Positions 1 through 7,953 of a stretch of DNA of 64,000 nt are shown in pieces. Each line of letters opens with the position of its first letter. Position 1 is the stretch's first letter. The notes beneath the pieces are model-generated. The model made no database searches, had not been told where the DNA came from, and worked only from the letters and a program-made list of their open reading frames with translations. The translations under genes and the position numbers were made by a program. Source of the stretch: Candidatus Cryosericum septentrionale (lineage in GTDB: Bacteria > Caldisericota > Caldisericia > Cryosericales > Cryosericaceae); NCBI RefSeq assembly GCF_003570995.1, contig NZ_QXIY01000002.1:62001-126000 (forward strand). Direction: 5' to 3'.

Positions 1-1
1 A

Positions 2-940
2 CAGACGGCCATGAACCTCCTCACCGACCTGGAGCAGGTCATGACGTCGTTCCAGCCGACGATTGTCGCCTATCCGAACCTGATCGACGACCACCCTGAC
101 CACCAAGCGACCGGGCTGTTCGTCACTGCCGCCTTTGCCGACCTGCATCTCTCTCCGCAGCGTCTGGAGTATGTCGTTCACGTCACGGGATGGCCGAGGC
201 CCCTGCGATACGCGCCGTTTGTCGATGCCTATGCTCCTCCAGCTGCACGGATCCTGGGTCTGCGTCAGGAGGTCGTCCATCTCACTCCACAGGAGGTCGG
301 TATCAAGACGCTCGCGATCAAGGCGCACGCCTCGGAGCTTCTTCCGTTTGCGACCCTGGTCGCGTTTGCCCGCCGGACCGAGGTGTTTCTGGCTCCTGCC
401 GACCTGAATGATCGCACAGATGCAGTCCGAATGGCCCAGTTCTTTTTCCCGGTCAACCGCGTGGGGGACGAGGATCGCCCCGTCATTCAGACGTTCTCCG
501 CTACGGAGGGCGGTGGCGGTCTCCAACTCTCGCTGGACTTGGGCCGTGTACTCAACAGGCTCGAAGAGATGGAGCTGTTCCTGTTTCCAGTCCCGGCGGG
601 CGGTGCCTTTGGCTCCGCGGCGAAACTGCACGTGGTCTACCGCGGAGGCGCGACAACTGCAGAGGTGTCGGATCTGGAACATCCGACTGCGAAGCCTGTT
701 ACTGCTAGAGTCAGCAATGACGGGACAACGATCAGTCTGACGTTCGATAATGCGTTGACAGGGGGAAGCACTCCTCAGAAGCTCCCCTCGCATGGGACGA
801 AAGTGCTCGGGGGCCTTGGACCAAAGGGCTCGGGGGGACACCTCCAAGGGTTTTTCCTCCGGATCGAGAAAGGACCGGGGCGCGTCGATCTGACGCGCAG
901 TAGAACTGTCTGGATCGGCATCGTACCAGCTGTTTCGTGA
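2..940 (+). CDS. PIG-L/LmbE-family deacetylase, 5' end missing
   Basis: This is the C-terminal 312 residues of a PIG-L (GlcNAc-PI de-N-acetylase/LmbE) family hydrolase. The frame is open to the left edge, so the gene starts outside the window. The ATG at 11 is internal, because the HPDHQ motif (about residues 28-32 after that ATG), which supplies the C-terminal zinc-ligand histidine of the family, lies just behind it and the N-terminal PHPDDE motif is missing. After the hydrolase core there is a ~150-residue extra tail with no recognised domain. Family members remove N-acetyl groups from GlcNAc-type substrates using zinc; the substrate here is unknown. A strong terminator follows at 965-995. 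Confidence 0.75.
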   Translation, partial: QTAMNLLTDLEQVMTSFQPTIVAYPNLIDDHPDHQATGLFVTAAFADLHLSPQRLEYVVHVTGWPRPLRYAPFVDAYAPPAARILGLRQEVVHLTPQEVGIKTLAIKAHASELLPFATLVAFARRTEVFLAPADLNDRTDAVRMAQFFFPVNRVGDEDRPVIQTFSATEGGGGLQLSLDLGRVLNRLEEMELFLFPVPAGGAFGSAAKLHVVYRGGATTAEVSDLEHPTAKPVTARVSNDGTTISLTFDNALTGGSTPQKLPSHGTKVLGGLGPKGSGGHLQGFFLRIEKGPGRVDLTRSRTVWIGIVPAVS

Positions 941-964
941 GAGTAGCGGCGGCTCGATAACAAT

Positions 965-995
965 GAAGCGGCGCGCAAGCGCCGCTTCTGTTTTT
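965..995 (+). terminator. Rho-independent terminator after the PIG-L gene
   Basis: A perfect 9-bp stem (966-974 with 979-987, AAGCGGCGC) with a GCAA loop is followed by CTGTTTTT. The T-run is on the plus strand, so it ends the leftmost gene. It lies between convergent genes and may also affect the HU gene ending at 1011. Confidence 0.85.
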
Positions 996-1010
996 CTATG
1001 CCAGAGAATA

Positions 1011-1289
1011 CTACTTCTTGGCGATGGCGTCCTTCAGAGCCTTGCCGGGCTTGAAGAAGGGGGCCTTCTTTTTCGGAATAGTGATGGCCTTGAGGGTCTT
1101 GGGGTTGACGCCCTTGCGAGCCTTGCGCTCCTTGACACCGAACGTACCGAATCCAACGAGTGCGACCTTGTCGTTCTTCTTCATGGCTTCCTTGACGGCA
1201 TCCATGAAAGCATTGACCATGACCTCGGACTCCTTCTTGGTCATCTTCGTCATGTCGGCGATTCTGGCTACAAGTTCTCCCTTGTTCAT
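1011..1289 (-). CDS. hup: HU-family DNA-binding protein
   Basis: This 92-residue histone-like protein matches the usual HU length and pattern. An N-terminal helical dimerisation part (MNKGELVARIADMTK) is followed by VALVGFGTFGVKERKARKG, the conserved start of the beta arm, and the final PFFKPGKALKD block. HU wraps and bends DNA as a dimer and helps organise the nucleoid. The chosen ATG at 1289 has AAAGGAGAT 5 bases upstream; a longer in-frame ORF reaches 1436 but that extension has no HU similarity. An extended -10 element lies 60 bases upstream. It is a single-gene unit. Confidence 0.95.
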   Translation of the reverse strand: MNKGELVARIADMTKMTKKESEVMVNAFMDAVKEAMKKNDKVALVGFGTFGVKERKARKGVNPKTLKAITIPKKKAPFFKPGKALKDAIAKK

Positions 1290-1805
1290 GCGATCTCCTT
1301 TCTTGTCTTTTATCGCGCTTTTCCCCGCGACTGGGAAGGTACGCACGTAGTATAGCACATTTTGGCAAAATCGGGTAGCGTTATAGCCGCTCCTCATGGG
1401 AGATGACAGCGAAACGCGCCCACGATGGGGCATCACCGCGTGGTGATATGCAGTCCTGGACAGCAGTTGGTGGATGTGACGGGAAAGTTGCCCCTCATGC
1501 CGGATAAGCCGAATCTCCCACCGGATTTGTCAAGATTGACCGAGGAAATTTGAAAGAACGGCAGGTCAGACACCCTGAAATTGGTTGTGTCGGGTCGGCC
1601 CGGGCACCCCTCGAGGTTGTTTGTGCGTGATGACGGAATGACGAAAAGGACATAGCCACCACTCATGGGGGCGCCAGCCACCTACGGCGGCTGGACGGCT
1701 CTTCCTGGAATGCTGACAGTCCGACTGCAAAGCGGGACATGGCAAGCACCATGTTGTGTGTATACTATGCATGAGAACTTGTCCACATCGTATCGGGAGG
1801 TATGT
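1290..1805. other. 516-bp intergenic region between hup and ridA
   Basis: This region between two divergent genes has no convincing ORF; the frames that cross it are shadows or lack initiation signals. It holds the HU promoter near 1350 and a TATACT hexamer at 1761-1766 that could serve as a -10 for ridA. No repeat or RNA gene was recognised. Confidence 0.5.
1349..1356 (-). promoter_or_regulatory. Probable extended -10 promoter of hup
   Basis: On the minus strand the sequence reads TGCTATACT, an extended -10 element (TG-N-TATACT), about 60 bases upstream of the HU start codon. No good -35 is visible, which is common for extended -10 promoters. Confidence 0.5.
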
Positions 1806-2267
1806 ATGGCGATAGAGGAGAAGCTTGCAGAGCTGGGTATCATATTGCCAGAGGCGACGGCGTCCGTTGGCAGTTATATTCCGGTCAAGCTCACCGGCAA
1901 CCTTGCGTTCGTGTCGGGAATGCTGCCGAGCGAGGGCGGTCGTGTCAAACAGACCGGGCGCGTTGGAGAAAGCGTCACTACCCAGGAAGCCTATGATCTT
2001 GCCCGCATCTGCGCCATCAACGGTCTCGCTGCGCTGAAGGGCGTCATCGGCACGCTGGACCGCGTCAAGGGCATCGCGATGGTGCAGGGATTCGTGCAGG
2101 GGGCTCCGGACTATGCGGAAGTACCCAAGGTGATCAATGGGGCTTCCGACCTGCTTGTCGCGCTCTTTGGCGATGCCGGTCGTCACGCGCGCTTCGCCGT
2201 TGGTGTCGCATCCCTTCCCATGAATGCGCCCGTCGAGGTCGCGTTCGTTGCGGAGTTCATGCCCTGA
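1806..2267 (+). CDS. RidA-family (YjgF/YER057c) protein
   Basis: This 153-residue protein belongs to the RidA/YjgF superfamily, in the longer branch that starts with an EEKLAELGI-type helix. Family members hydrolyse reactive enamine/imine intermediates released by PLP enzymes; some members have other ligands. The chosen ATG at 1806 is preceded by GGGAGGT at 1795-1801. An ATG at 1802 is in another frame, and a longer in-frame ORF from 1665 has no RBS and no similarity at its front. It sits 90 bases before the molybdenum hydroxylase operon on the same strand. Rid proteins often accompany nitrogen-compound catabolism, so it may act on products of that enzyme; this is inference. Confidence 0.88.
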   Translation: MAIEEKLAELGIILPEATASVGSYIPVKLTGNLAFVSGMLPSEGGRVKQTGRVGESVTTQEAYDLARICAINGLAALKGVIGTLDRVKGIAMVQGFVQGAPDYAEVPKVINGASDLLVALFGDAGRHARFAVGVASLPMNAPVEVAFVAEFMP

Positions 2268-2357
2268 CATGCGTCTGGGATCACCAGCAGTCGGGAGCCT
2301 TCGTTCAAAGCGACGCCCGGTCGTACTAGTATTGAGCCTGTTCAGGGGGTAGCCAGA

Positions 2358-2831
2358 ATGACCAGCGAGGTACGTGTTGTCATGAAGGTCAACGGCACGG
2401 AGTATCACGTCACGACGCAGACTAACAGGACGCTCGCCGAAGTTCTGCGGGAGGACCTGGGGCTTCTCGGGACCAAGATCGGCTGCAACAAGGGCGAGTG
2501 TGGTGCTTGTACGGTCATCATGAACGGCCGTTCGGTCACCAGCTGCCTTGTGCTGGCGGTGCAGGCAGACGGAGTGACCATCACGACGATCGAAGGGCTG
2601 GCGGAGGGCGGCAAGCCCTCGGCACTCGAGCAGGCGTTCGTCGAAGAGGGAGCTGTCCAGTGCGGTTTCTGCACACCGGGAATGGTCATGTCCGCAGAGG
2701 CGCTGCTCGCTCTGAACCCCCATCCATCGGAAGCAGAGATAGAGACTGCCCTGGAGGGGAATCTCTGCCGTTGCACGGGCTACAGAAAGATCGTTGCCGC
2801 AGTACAGAAGGCAAGTCAGAGCCGCGAATGA
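2358..2831 (+). CDS. [2Fe-2S] subunit of a molybdenum hydroxylase
   Basis: This is the 157-residue small iron-sulfur subunit of the xanthine dehydrogenase/CO dehydrogenase family. The N-terminal plant-type ferredoxin domain shows GCNKGECGACTV near residues 43-54. The C-terminal all-helical domain shows QCGFCTPGM and NLCRCTGY. Together these bind two [2Fe-2S] clusters that carry electrons from the molybdenum site to FAD. The ATG is preceded by a G-rich CAGGGGG site. The stop overlaps the next start (ATGA), making it the first gene of a tight operon with mocA-like, xdhC, FAD, MoaD-like and molybdopterin subunit genes. Confidence 0.95.
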   Translation: MTSEVRVVMKVNGTEYHVTTQTNRTLAEVLREDLGLLGTKIGCNKGECGACTVIMNGRSVTSCLVLAVQADGVTITTIEGLAEGGKPSALEQAFVEEGAVQCGFCTPGMVMSAEALLALNPHPSEAEIETALEGNLCRCTGYRKIVAAVQKASQSRE

Positions 2832-3460
2832 CTGCAGCAATTGTTCTTGCAGCTGGACATGCCGACAGGATGGGTTCAAACAAGCTGACATTGCCGCTTG
2901 GCCCTGGGACGGTTGTCGGCTGCGTTGTTGCAACTGCGCTCGCTGCCTGTGACAGCGTGATCGTGGTCATCGGGCTGCACGATCAGGGGACGAGGACTGC
3001 TGTGGAACAGGCAGCAAGAGCTCTTGGCGCCGAAGGACGACTCGATGTGGTCGAGGGCGTACCCTATGATCCAGGCATGTTTATCTCGGTTCAGGCGGGG
3101 CTGCGACGGGTCACGGGCGCCGATGTCGTCCTCATCTTTCCCGGGGACATCCCCCTCACCCTGCCCGAAACCGCAATTGCCGTGAAAGATGCGATATCGG
3201 AGGGCCAGGCCGACGTAGCCGTGCCGTCGTGCGGTGGACGGCGCGGCCATCCTGTTGCAATCAGCACGCGGTGTGTCCCGGAACTGCTTGCCATGTCGGA
3301 GCGCTCCACGTTGCGGCAGTTCATGACGGTACATGCGTCCACCACGAAGCTGGTCCCCGTCGACGACCGTGGCATGCTGCTGGACATGGATACTCCCGAC
3401 GAGTATGACCGTGTCCTCGAGTGTCTCGGGTCTGCGGGAACGTCCACTAAGGAGGTCTGA
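2828..3460 (+). CDS. mocA: MocA/MobA-type molybdenum cofactor nucleotidyltransferase
   Basis: This 210-residue protein has the MobA-like NTP-transferase fold. IVLAAGHADRMGSNKL at residues 4-19 is the nucleotide-binding loop, and PGDIPLT is the metal-binding acidic motif of the family. Such enzymes attach CMP or GMP to molybdopterin; those encoded with XDH-type hydroxylases usually make molybdopterin cytosine dinucleotide. The start at 2828 overlaps the coxS-like stop by four bases, and a longer in-frame ORF from 2498 runs inside that gene as a shadow. The specificity (CTP or GTP) cannot be read reliably from the sequence. Confidence 0.88.
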   Translation: MTAAIVLAAGHADRMGSNKLTLPLGPGTVVGCVVATALAACDSVIVVIGLHDQGTRTAVEQAARALGAEGRLDVVEGVPYDPGMFISVQAGLRRVTGADVVLIFPGDIPLTLPETAIAVKDAISEGQADVAVPSCGGRRGHPVAISTRCVPELLAMSERSTLRQFMTVHASTTKLVPVDDRGMLLDMDTPDEYDRVLECLGSAGTSTKEV

Positions 3461-4299
3461 TGGATTCCATCTATCAGTATGTCGCGAAGCTTGAACAGGA
3501 GGGCCGTGAGTTCGCCATCTGCACGGTCATCGACGCCCAAGGCTCTTCTCCTGGGCGTACCAGCTTCAAGATGGTCGTCCTGCCCGACGGCACCCAGCGT
3601 GGGACCGTCGGTGGTGGCAAGCTGGAGCTGACCGTTCTGGGGGCCGCTCGCGATGCCATTGCCGAAGGAAAGTCACGCGTCGTCACCTTCGATCTGAGCC
3701 AGAATGGCAAGGACAGCCTCGGGATGCTGTGCGGCGGTCAGGTCACGCTGTACATCGAGTACGTGGGCAGTCGTCCTCTTCTGTATATCTACGGTGCCGG
3801 GCACGTCGGCCGTTTTCTGGCGACATTCGCGTCTCTTGTCGGTTTCGAAGTGACGGTGCTGGACGATCGGCCGGAGTTTGCCACCCCTGGTCGTCTCCCC
3901 GAAGCACACCACTTCCTGACCGGAGATTTCGTACAACTGGTGCAGACGACCGCCTATGGCCCGCAAGGGTACCATGTCATTCTCACGGACAAGCACGTGA
4001 GCGACGAGCGAGTGCTGCAGGCACTTCTGGAGCGCAAGCTGGACAACCGTTACATCGGTATGATCGGTTCCCGGTCGAAGACGCTTGAGGTCTTCCGCCG
4101 CCTTGAGGCCGCAGGAGTAGGCAGGGAAGACCTTGCACGGGTGTATGCCCCCGTCGGCATAGACCACGGCGGCCAGACTGCCGAGGAGATAGCACTTGCC
4201 ATCTGCGCTGAACTCGTAGCCGTGCGTCACGATCGCACCCTGGCCGATTCGATGAAGAACAGGGCGAACATCATTGGACTTCTGGAGAGCAAACCATGA
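3460..4299 (+). CDS. xdhC: XdhC-family molybdenum cofactor insertion factor
   Basis: This 279-residue XdhC/CoxI-family protein has two parts. The N-terminal XdhC_CoxI domain (residues 1-75) includes GSSPGRT and GTVGGGKLE. The C-terminal Rossmann-like domain begins with YIYGAGHVGRFLA and ends with YAPVGIDHGGQTAEEIA. XdhC binds mature cofactor, supports its sulfuration and inserts it into the large subunit. The ATG overlaps the previous stop by one base and has AAGGAGGT at 3448-3455. Its presence shows the downstream enzyme is a cofactor-sulfurated hydroxylase of XDH type. Confidence 0.92.
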   Translation: MDSIYQYVAKLEQEGREFAICTVIDAQGSSPGRTSFKMVVLPDGTQRGTVGGGKLELTVLGAARDAIAEGKSRVVTFDLSQNGKDSLGMLCGGQVTLYIEYVGSRPLLYIYGAGHVGRFLATFASLVGFEVTVLDDRPEFATPGRLPEAHHFLTGDFVQLVQTTAYGPQGYHVILTDKHVSDERVLQALLERKLDNRYIGMIGSRSKTLEVFRRLEAAGVGREDLARVYAPVGIDHGGQTAEEIALAICAELVAVRHDRTLADSMKNRANIIGLLESKP

Positions 4300-5177
4300 T
4301 CAAGAAACTCAAGTATCACGCAGCACACGACCTGAAGGAAGCGCTGGAACTGGCAGAACAGTTTGGGTCACGCAAGCGCTTCCTGTCCGGCGGCACGGAC
4401 GTGATGGTGCGTCTCAAGGAAGGACTCGTCAGGGAAGACGTTATCGTCGATCTCTCGCACGTGGCTGAGCTTCGCTTCGTGCGTGAGGAGTCAGGCGTCG
4501 TCCATGTCGGTGCTTGTGCCACCCATGCGGACCTCAGCGCTTCCCCCATCGTGCGGCAGCACGGCTGCGCGCTGGCCCTGGCGGCTTCACGGGTTGGCGG
4601 TACCCAGATTCGCAACATGGGGACGGTCGGCGGTAACGTGGCCAACGCGTCTCCCGCAGGTGACACGATCCCGGCGTTCATCGTTCTCGATGCCGTCGTG
4701 TCCATCGCCAGCCGTACGGGCACCCGGGACGTTCCCATCATCGACTTTTTTACGGGCCCGGGACGGTCCGTGCTTGCCGCAGAAGAACTCGTGAAGGAGC
4801 TCCATTTCCCTGCGACAGGGCCAGATGAGCTGACCGGCTTTGGCAAGCTGGGTGCACGGCAGGCGATGACGATCTCCACTGCCAACGTGGCCTTCTACTT
4901 CAGGATCGGCGACAACCGGCGCATCGTGGAGGCTCGCATCGCCTTCGGCTCGGTCGCGCCGACCGTGATCCGGGCATACAAGACCGAGCAGATGTTCTGT
5001 CAACTTCCCCCACTCCTGTCATGGGACGCCATTCGCGGCGCTGCCCAGATGGCCTGGAAGGAAGTAGCGCCCATCGATGACCTGAGAGCAACTGCCGTCT
5101 ATCGCAAGGAAGCCGTCGTCGGGCTTCTTGCGGAGGCCGCCTACGAAGCGCTTGCCTCCTGCTGGCATGAACGTTAA
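4296..5177 (+). CDS. FAD-binding subunit of a molybdenum hydroxylase
   Basis: This is the 293-residue CoxM/XdhB-type flavoprotein subunit. It has the PCMH-type FAD-binding motifs: FLSGGTDVMVRLKEG near residues 28-44, and IRNMGTVGGNVANASPAGD near residues 105-123. The latter binds the FAD pyrophosphate and isoalloxazine. The C-terminal CO_deh_flav_C domain follows. FAD takes electrons from the [2Fe-2S] subunit and passes them to NAD+ or another acceptor. The start overlaps the xdhC stop (ATGA), and the end overlaps the next gene by 11 bases. Confidence 0.93.
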   Translation: MIKKLKYHAAHDLKEALELAEQFGSRKRFLSGGTDVMVRLKEGLVREDVIVDLSHVAELRFVREESGVVHVGACATHADLSASPIVRQHGCALALAASRVGGTQIRNMGTVGGNVANASPAGDTIPAFIVLDAVVSIASRTGTRDVPIIDFFTGPGRSVLAAEELVKELHFPATGPDELTGFGKLGARQAMTISTANVAFYFRIGDNRRIVEARIAFGSVAPTVIRAYKTEQMFCQLPPLLSWDAIRGAAQMAWKEVAPIDDLRATAVYRKEAVVGLLAEAAYEALASCWHER

Positions 5178-5400
5178 GATCAAGCTCTTTCAGGACTACA
5201 AGCAGTACCACGACACGCCCGAATACGAGCTGGAACTCCCTGCAGGAACGACAGCCGGGGAGATCGTGAGACAGCTTGGTATCAAGGGCGCAGAACTGGC
5301 GTACCTGATCCTCATTCTGAAGGGGAAGCGCGTGTATGACGAGTACGTCCTTCAGGACGGCGACGAGCTGGTGTTTGCAGCCCCTATCGGTGGTGGCTGA
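5167..5400 (+). CDS. MoaD/ThiS-like ubiquitin-fold sulfur carrier
   Basis: This 77-residue protein has the length and pattern of MoaD/ThiS beta-grasp sulfur carriers. It contains a hydrophobic LPAGTTAGEIV turn, DGDELVFAAPIGGG at the end, and a C-terminal Gly-Gly that can be activated as a thiocarboxylate. MoaD supplies sulfur for molybdopterin dithiolene formation. The ATG at 5167 lies inside the end of the FAD subunit gene (11-base overlap), showing translational coupling. A dedicated MoaD-like gene inside a hydroxylase structural operon is not usual. It could serve cofactor synthesis or sulfuration of this enzyme; the role is inferred. Confidence 0.85.
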   Translation: MNVKIKLFQDYKQYHDTPEYELELPAGTTAGEIVRQLGIKGAELAYLILILKGKRVYDEYVLQDGDELVFAAPIGGG

Positions 5401-5419
5401 GCGTGAAAGGAGCGATGTG

Positions 5420-7678
5420 ATGGACGATATCCGTTTCGAGCAGATCGCCAGGGTCGACGCACAGGGCAAGGCGTGCGGCACCACGGCGTACATGTCCGAT
5501 CTCTCATTCCCGGGGATGCTGTATGCGTGGTTTGTGCGCAGCAAGTACCCGCATGCCCTGATCAAAAGCGTCGATGTCAGCAAGGCAATGGTGCTCGACG
5601 GCGTCGTCACGGTGCTGACGGCCGCAGACGTGACCGGGTTCAACGGCTTCGGGATCGTCAATCCCGACATGCCGGTCATCTGCGGCGACAAGGTACGGTA
5701 CATGGGAGATACCGTGGCGCTGGTGGCTGCCACGACCGAACGCATCGCCGAGCAGGCGGCGGCTCTGGTCGACGTGGACTACGAAGTCCTGCCGGTCGTC
5801 GACGACCCCATTGAGGCGCTGAAGCCCGATGCCCCCAAGGTCCATGACAAGGGCAACGTCTGCCTGCACACCCTCATCACAAAGGGCGACGTGGAGCAGG
5901 GACTCCGCGAAGCGGACGTGGTCATCGAGCACGAATACCGGACGCCACGTCAGGCCCATACACCGCTGGAGACCGAATCTGGTGTGGCCGTGCCGGAAGC
6001 CGACGGTTCGCTGTCGATGTATGCAGGTTCTCAATATGCGTTCCGGGACCAGCTGCAGCTTGCCCGTATCCTGGGGATGAATCCCCGGATGATCCGGGTC
6101 TACAGCAACCCCGTGGGTGGCGGTTTCGGAAGCAAGGACGAGCTGACCATCCAGGGTGGCATCGCCCTGCTTGCCATGAAGACGGGCAAACCCGTCAAGG
6201 TCTTCCTCTCGCGCGAGGAGTCGCTGGTTTCCGGCTGGAAACGCCATCCGTTCATCATCCGCATGAGAACCGGTTTCAAGAGCGACGGTACGATGCTTGC
6301 CAACGATGTTACCTGCTACGAAGACAAGGGGGCTTACTCGTCGCTCGGTGGGCCCATCCTCAACCTGGCCCTCGAACATGCTTCATCCCTGTACCGTGTC
6401 CCCAACACGCGCCACGAGGGCTGGGCGGTGTTCACCAACAACGGCGTCTGTGGCGCGATGCGTGGTTTCGGCGTGCCGCAGGTCCTGTTTGCGCTGGAAT
6501 CCAACATGCACGAGGCGGCGGAGAAGCTAGGGCTGGATCCGGTCACGATACGGCGGAAGAACGTCCTGCACCAGGGCGAGGTTTCCCCTATCGGCCATAC
6601 CCTGCGCACAGGTGTTTCCATGGACCTGGTTCTGGATGCCATTGAGAAATCCAATCTGTGGCAGCACCGCGAGGAGTACAAAAAGACGGACAAGCCATGG
6701 CTCCGGCGCGGGGTAGCCCTGGCGCTGGCTCCACAGGGAGCCGGGCTCGGGCTCGGGATTCCTGATTATGCCGGTGCGTACATCGATCTCGACCGGGACG
6801 GCAACTTCACGCTGCGTATTGGTCTCGTAGAATATGGTCAGGGCACGCATACCGGTTTCACACAGATGGCTGCAGGTCTGCTGCACGTCCATCCGTCGCG
6901 GGTCCGCATTGTCGCGGGCCAGACCGAAGGTTCGGTCGACGCGGGGCCCGCCACCGCTTCCCGCTCGACGTACACGGCCTCGAACGCCATTGCAGCAGCT
7001 TTCCGGGACTTCGGTGTCAAGGTGGCGGGCGCGCTGGATGCGAAGTACCATACTGGAGCGGATGCGGTCTGTGAGGCGAAGGACGGCGGCATGACGACGC
7101 CGGCGGGCTTCCGGACGTACGAGGAACTGGCTCAGGAGTTTTCGCAGGAATCGCCGTTGCGCGGTGAGGGCTACTTCGTGTGGCCGACCGCCGACCGCGA
7201 AATCCCCGGGGCTGCAGGGTTGCCACACTGGATCTACAGCTTCGCCGCCCAGGCGGCTTTAGTAGAAGTCAACACCTTGACCGGCGAAACCCACCTGCTC
7301 AAGGTCGCGACAGCCCTGGACACAGGACACACGGTCAACCCACAGCAGGTCGAGGGGCAGATCGACGGCGGCGTTGCGCAGGGCGAGGGGTTCGCCCTGT
7401 TCGAGGACACGCTGATCGCTAAGGGGCAGGTGCGCACGAAGAACTTCTCCACCTACATCATCCCGACGGTTCAGGATGTGCCCGAGCACGAGTACATCAT
7501 CCTGGAGAATCCCGAGGGAACCAGTGCCCTCGGGGTGCGAGGTATTGGCGAAGTGGTGATGGTCCCCGTCATTCCTGCTGTTGCCCTGGCGATCCACGAC
7601 GCCACGGGTGTCTGGGTTCGTCACTTGCCCGCGACGCCCGAGCGCGTCTATCGACTGTTGCATCCAGACGTCCAGTAG
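5420..7678 (+). CDS. Molybdopterin-binding large subunit of a molybdenum hydroxylase
   Basis: This 752-residue catalytic subunit is of the xanthine dehydrogenase family. The N-terminal a/b hammerhead domain covers about residues 10-130. The molybdopterin-binding region holds PVGGGFGSKDE (232-241) and CGAMRGFGVPQ (344-354). The C-terminal GVRGIGE motif places the likely catalytic base Glu at about residue 711. The active-site loop lacks the AYXCSFR signature of form I CO dehydrogenase, so a hydroxylase of an N-heterocycle or aromatic compound is more likely; the substrate is unknown. The ATG at 5420 has GAAAGGAG upstream; a longer ORF from 5336 overlaps the MoaD-like gene and is not the start. 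It is the last gene of the operon. Confidence 0.93.
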   Translation: MDDIRFEQIARVDAQGKACGTTAYMSDLSFPGMLYAWFVRSKYPHALIKSVDVSKAMVLDGVVTVLTAADVTGFNGFGIVNPDMPVICGDKVRYMGDTVALVAATTERIAEQAAALVDVDYEVLPVVDDPIEALKPDAPKVHDKGNVCLHTLITKGDVEQGLREADVVIEHEYRTPRQAHTPLETESGVAVPEADGSLSMYAGSQYAFRDQLQLARILGMNPRMIRVYSNPVGGGFGSKDELTIQGGIALLAMKTGKPVKVFLSREESLVSGWKRHPFIIRMRTGFKSDGTMLANDVTCYEDKGAYSSLGGPILNLALEHASSLYRVPNTRHEGWAVFTNNGVCGAMRGFGVPQVLFALESNMHEAAEKLGLDPVTIRRKNVLHQGEVSPIGHTLRTGVSMDLVLDAIEKSNLWQHREEYKKTDKPWLRRGVALALAPQGAGLGLGIPDYAGAYIDLDRDGNFTLRIGLVEYGQGTHTGFTQMAAGLLHVHPSRVRIVAGQTEGSVDAGPATASRSTYTASNAIAAAFRDFGVKVAGALDAKYHTGADAVCEAKDGGMTTPAGFRTYEELAQEFSQESPLRGEGYFVWPTADREIPGAAGLPHWIYSFAAQAALVEVNTLTGETHLLKVATALDTGHTVNPQQVEGQIDGGVAQGEGFALFEDTLIAKGQVRTKNFSTYIIPTVQDVPEHEYIILENPEGTSALGVRGIGEVVMVPVIPAVALAIHDATGVWVRHLPATPERVYRLLHPDVQ

Positions 7679-7694
7679 CCGAATCCAACGTTCA

Positions 7695-7734
7695 GAGCGC
7701 CCTCTCCGGTTTTCTTGTCCTGGCGGGGGCGCTT
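7695..7734 (+). terminator. Possible terminator after the molybdenum hydroxylase operon
   Basis: GAGCGCCC at 7695-7702 can pair with GGGCGCTT at 7727-7734 (8 bp with one G-T pair) across a long, T-containing loop. The position just after the last operon gene fits a terminator, but the loop is long and no clean T-run follows. Confidence 0.35.
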
Positions 7735-7953
7735 CTCACATGGTCTTGTCAGGAACTCGTGGCACGACAGAGCAGTCTAATGAGTGAATTTGTCGCTCCA
7801 GGAGGTTCATGGTATATGTGAAGAAAGTGTGAAGTTAGACCACCGGTCAAACGACGAGATTCGCGTTGTATAGATGAAGGTGATTTTCCTTGTTTTTGGA
7901 TTGCAGGATGATCTGCAACCATCACACTGTACGCAACGACTAGGAGGGGCTTG

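Noticed and set aside
1566..2933. 455-codon minus-strand frame opposite ridA and coxS
   Set aside because: Antisense shadow of clearly recognised genes on the plus strand.
5420..7678. Aerobic carbon monoxide dehydrogenase large subunit
   Set aside because: The active-site loop reads CGAMRGFG and not AYXCSFR, so a form I CO dehydrogenase is not supported.
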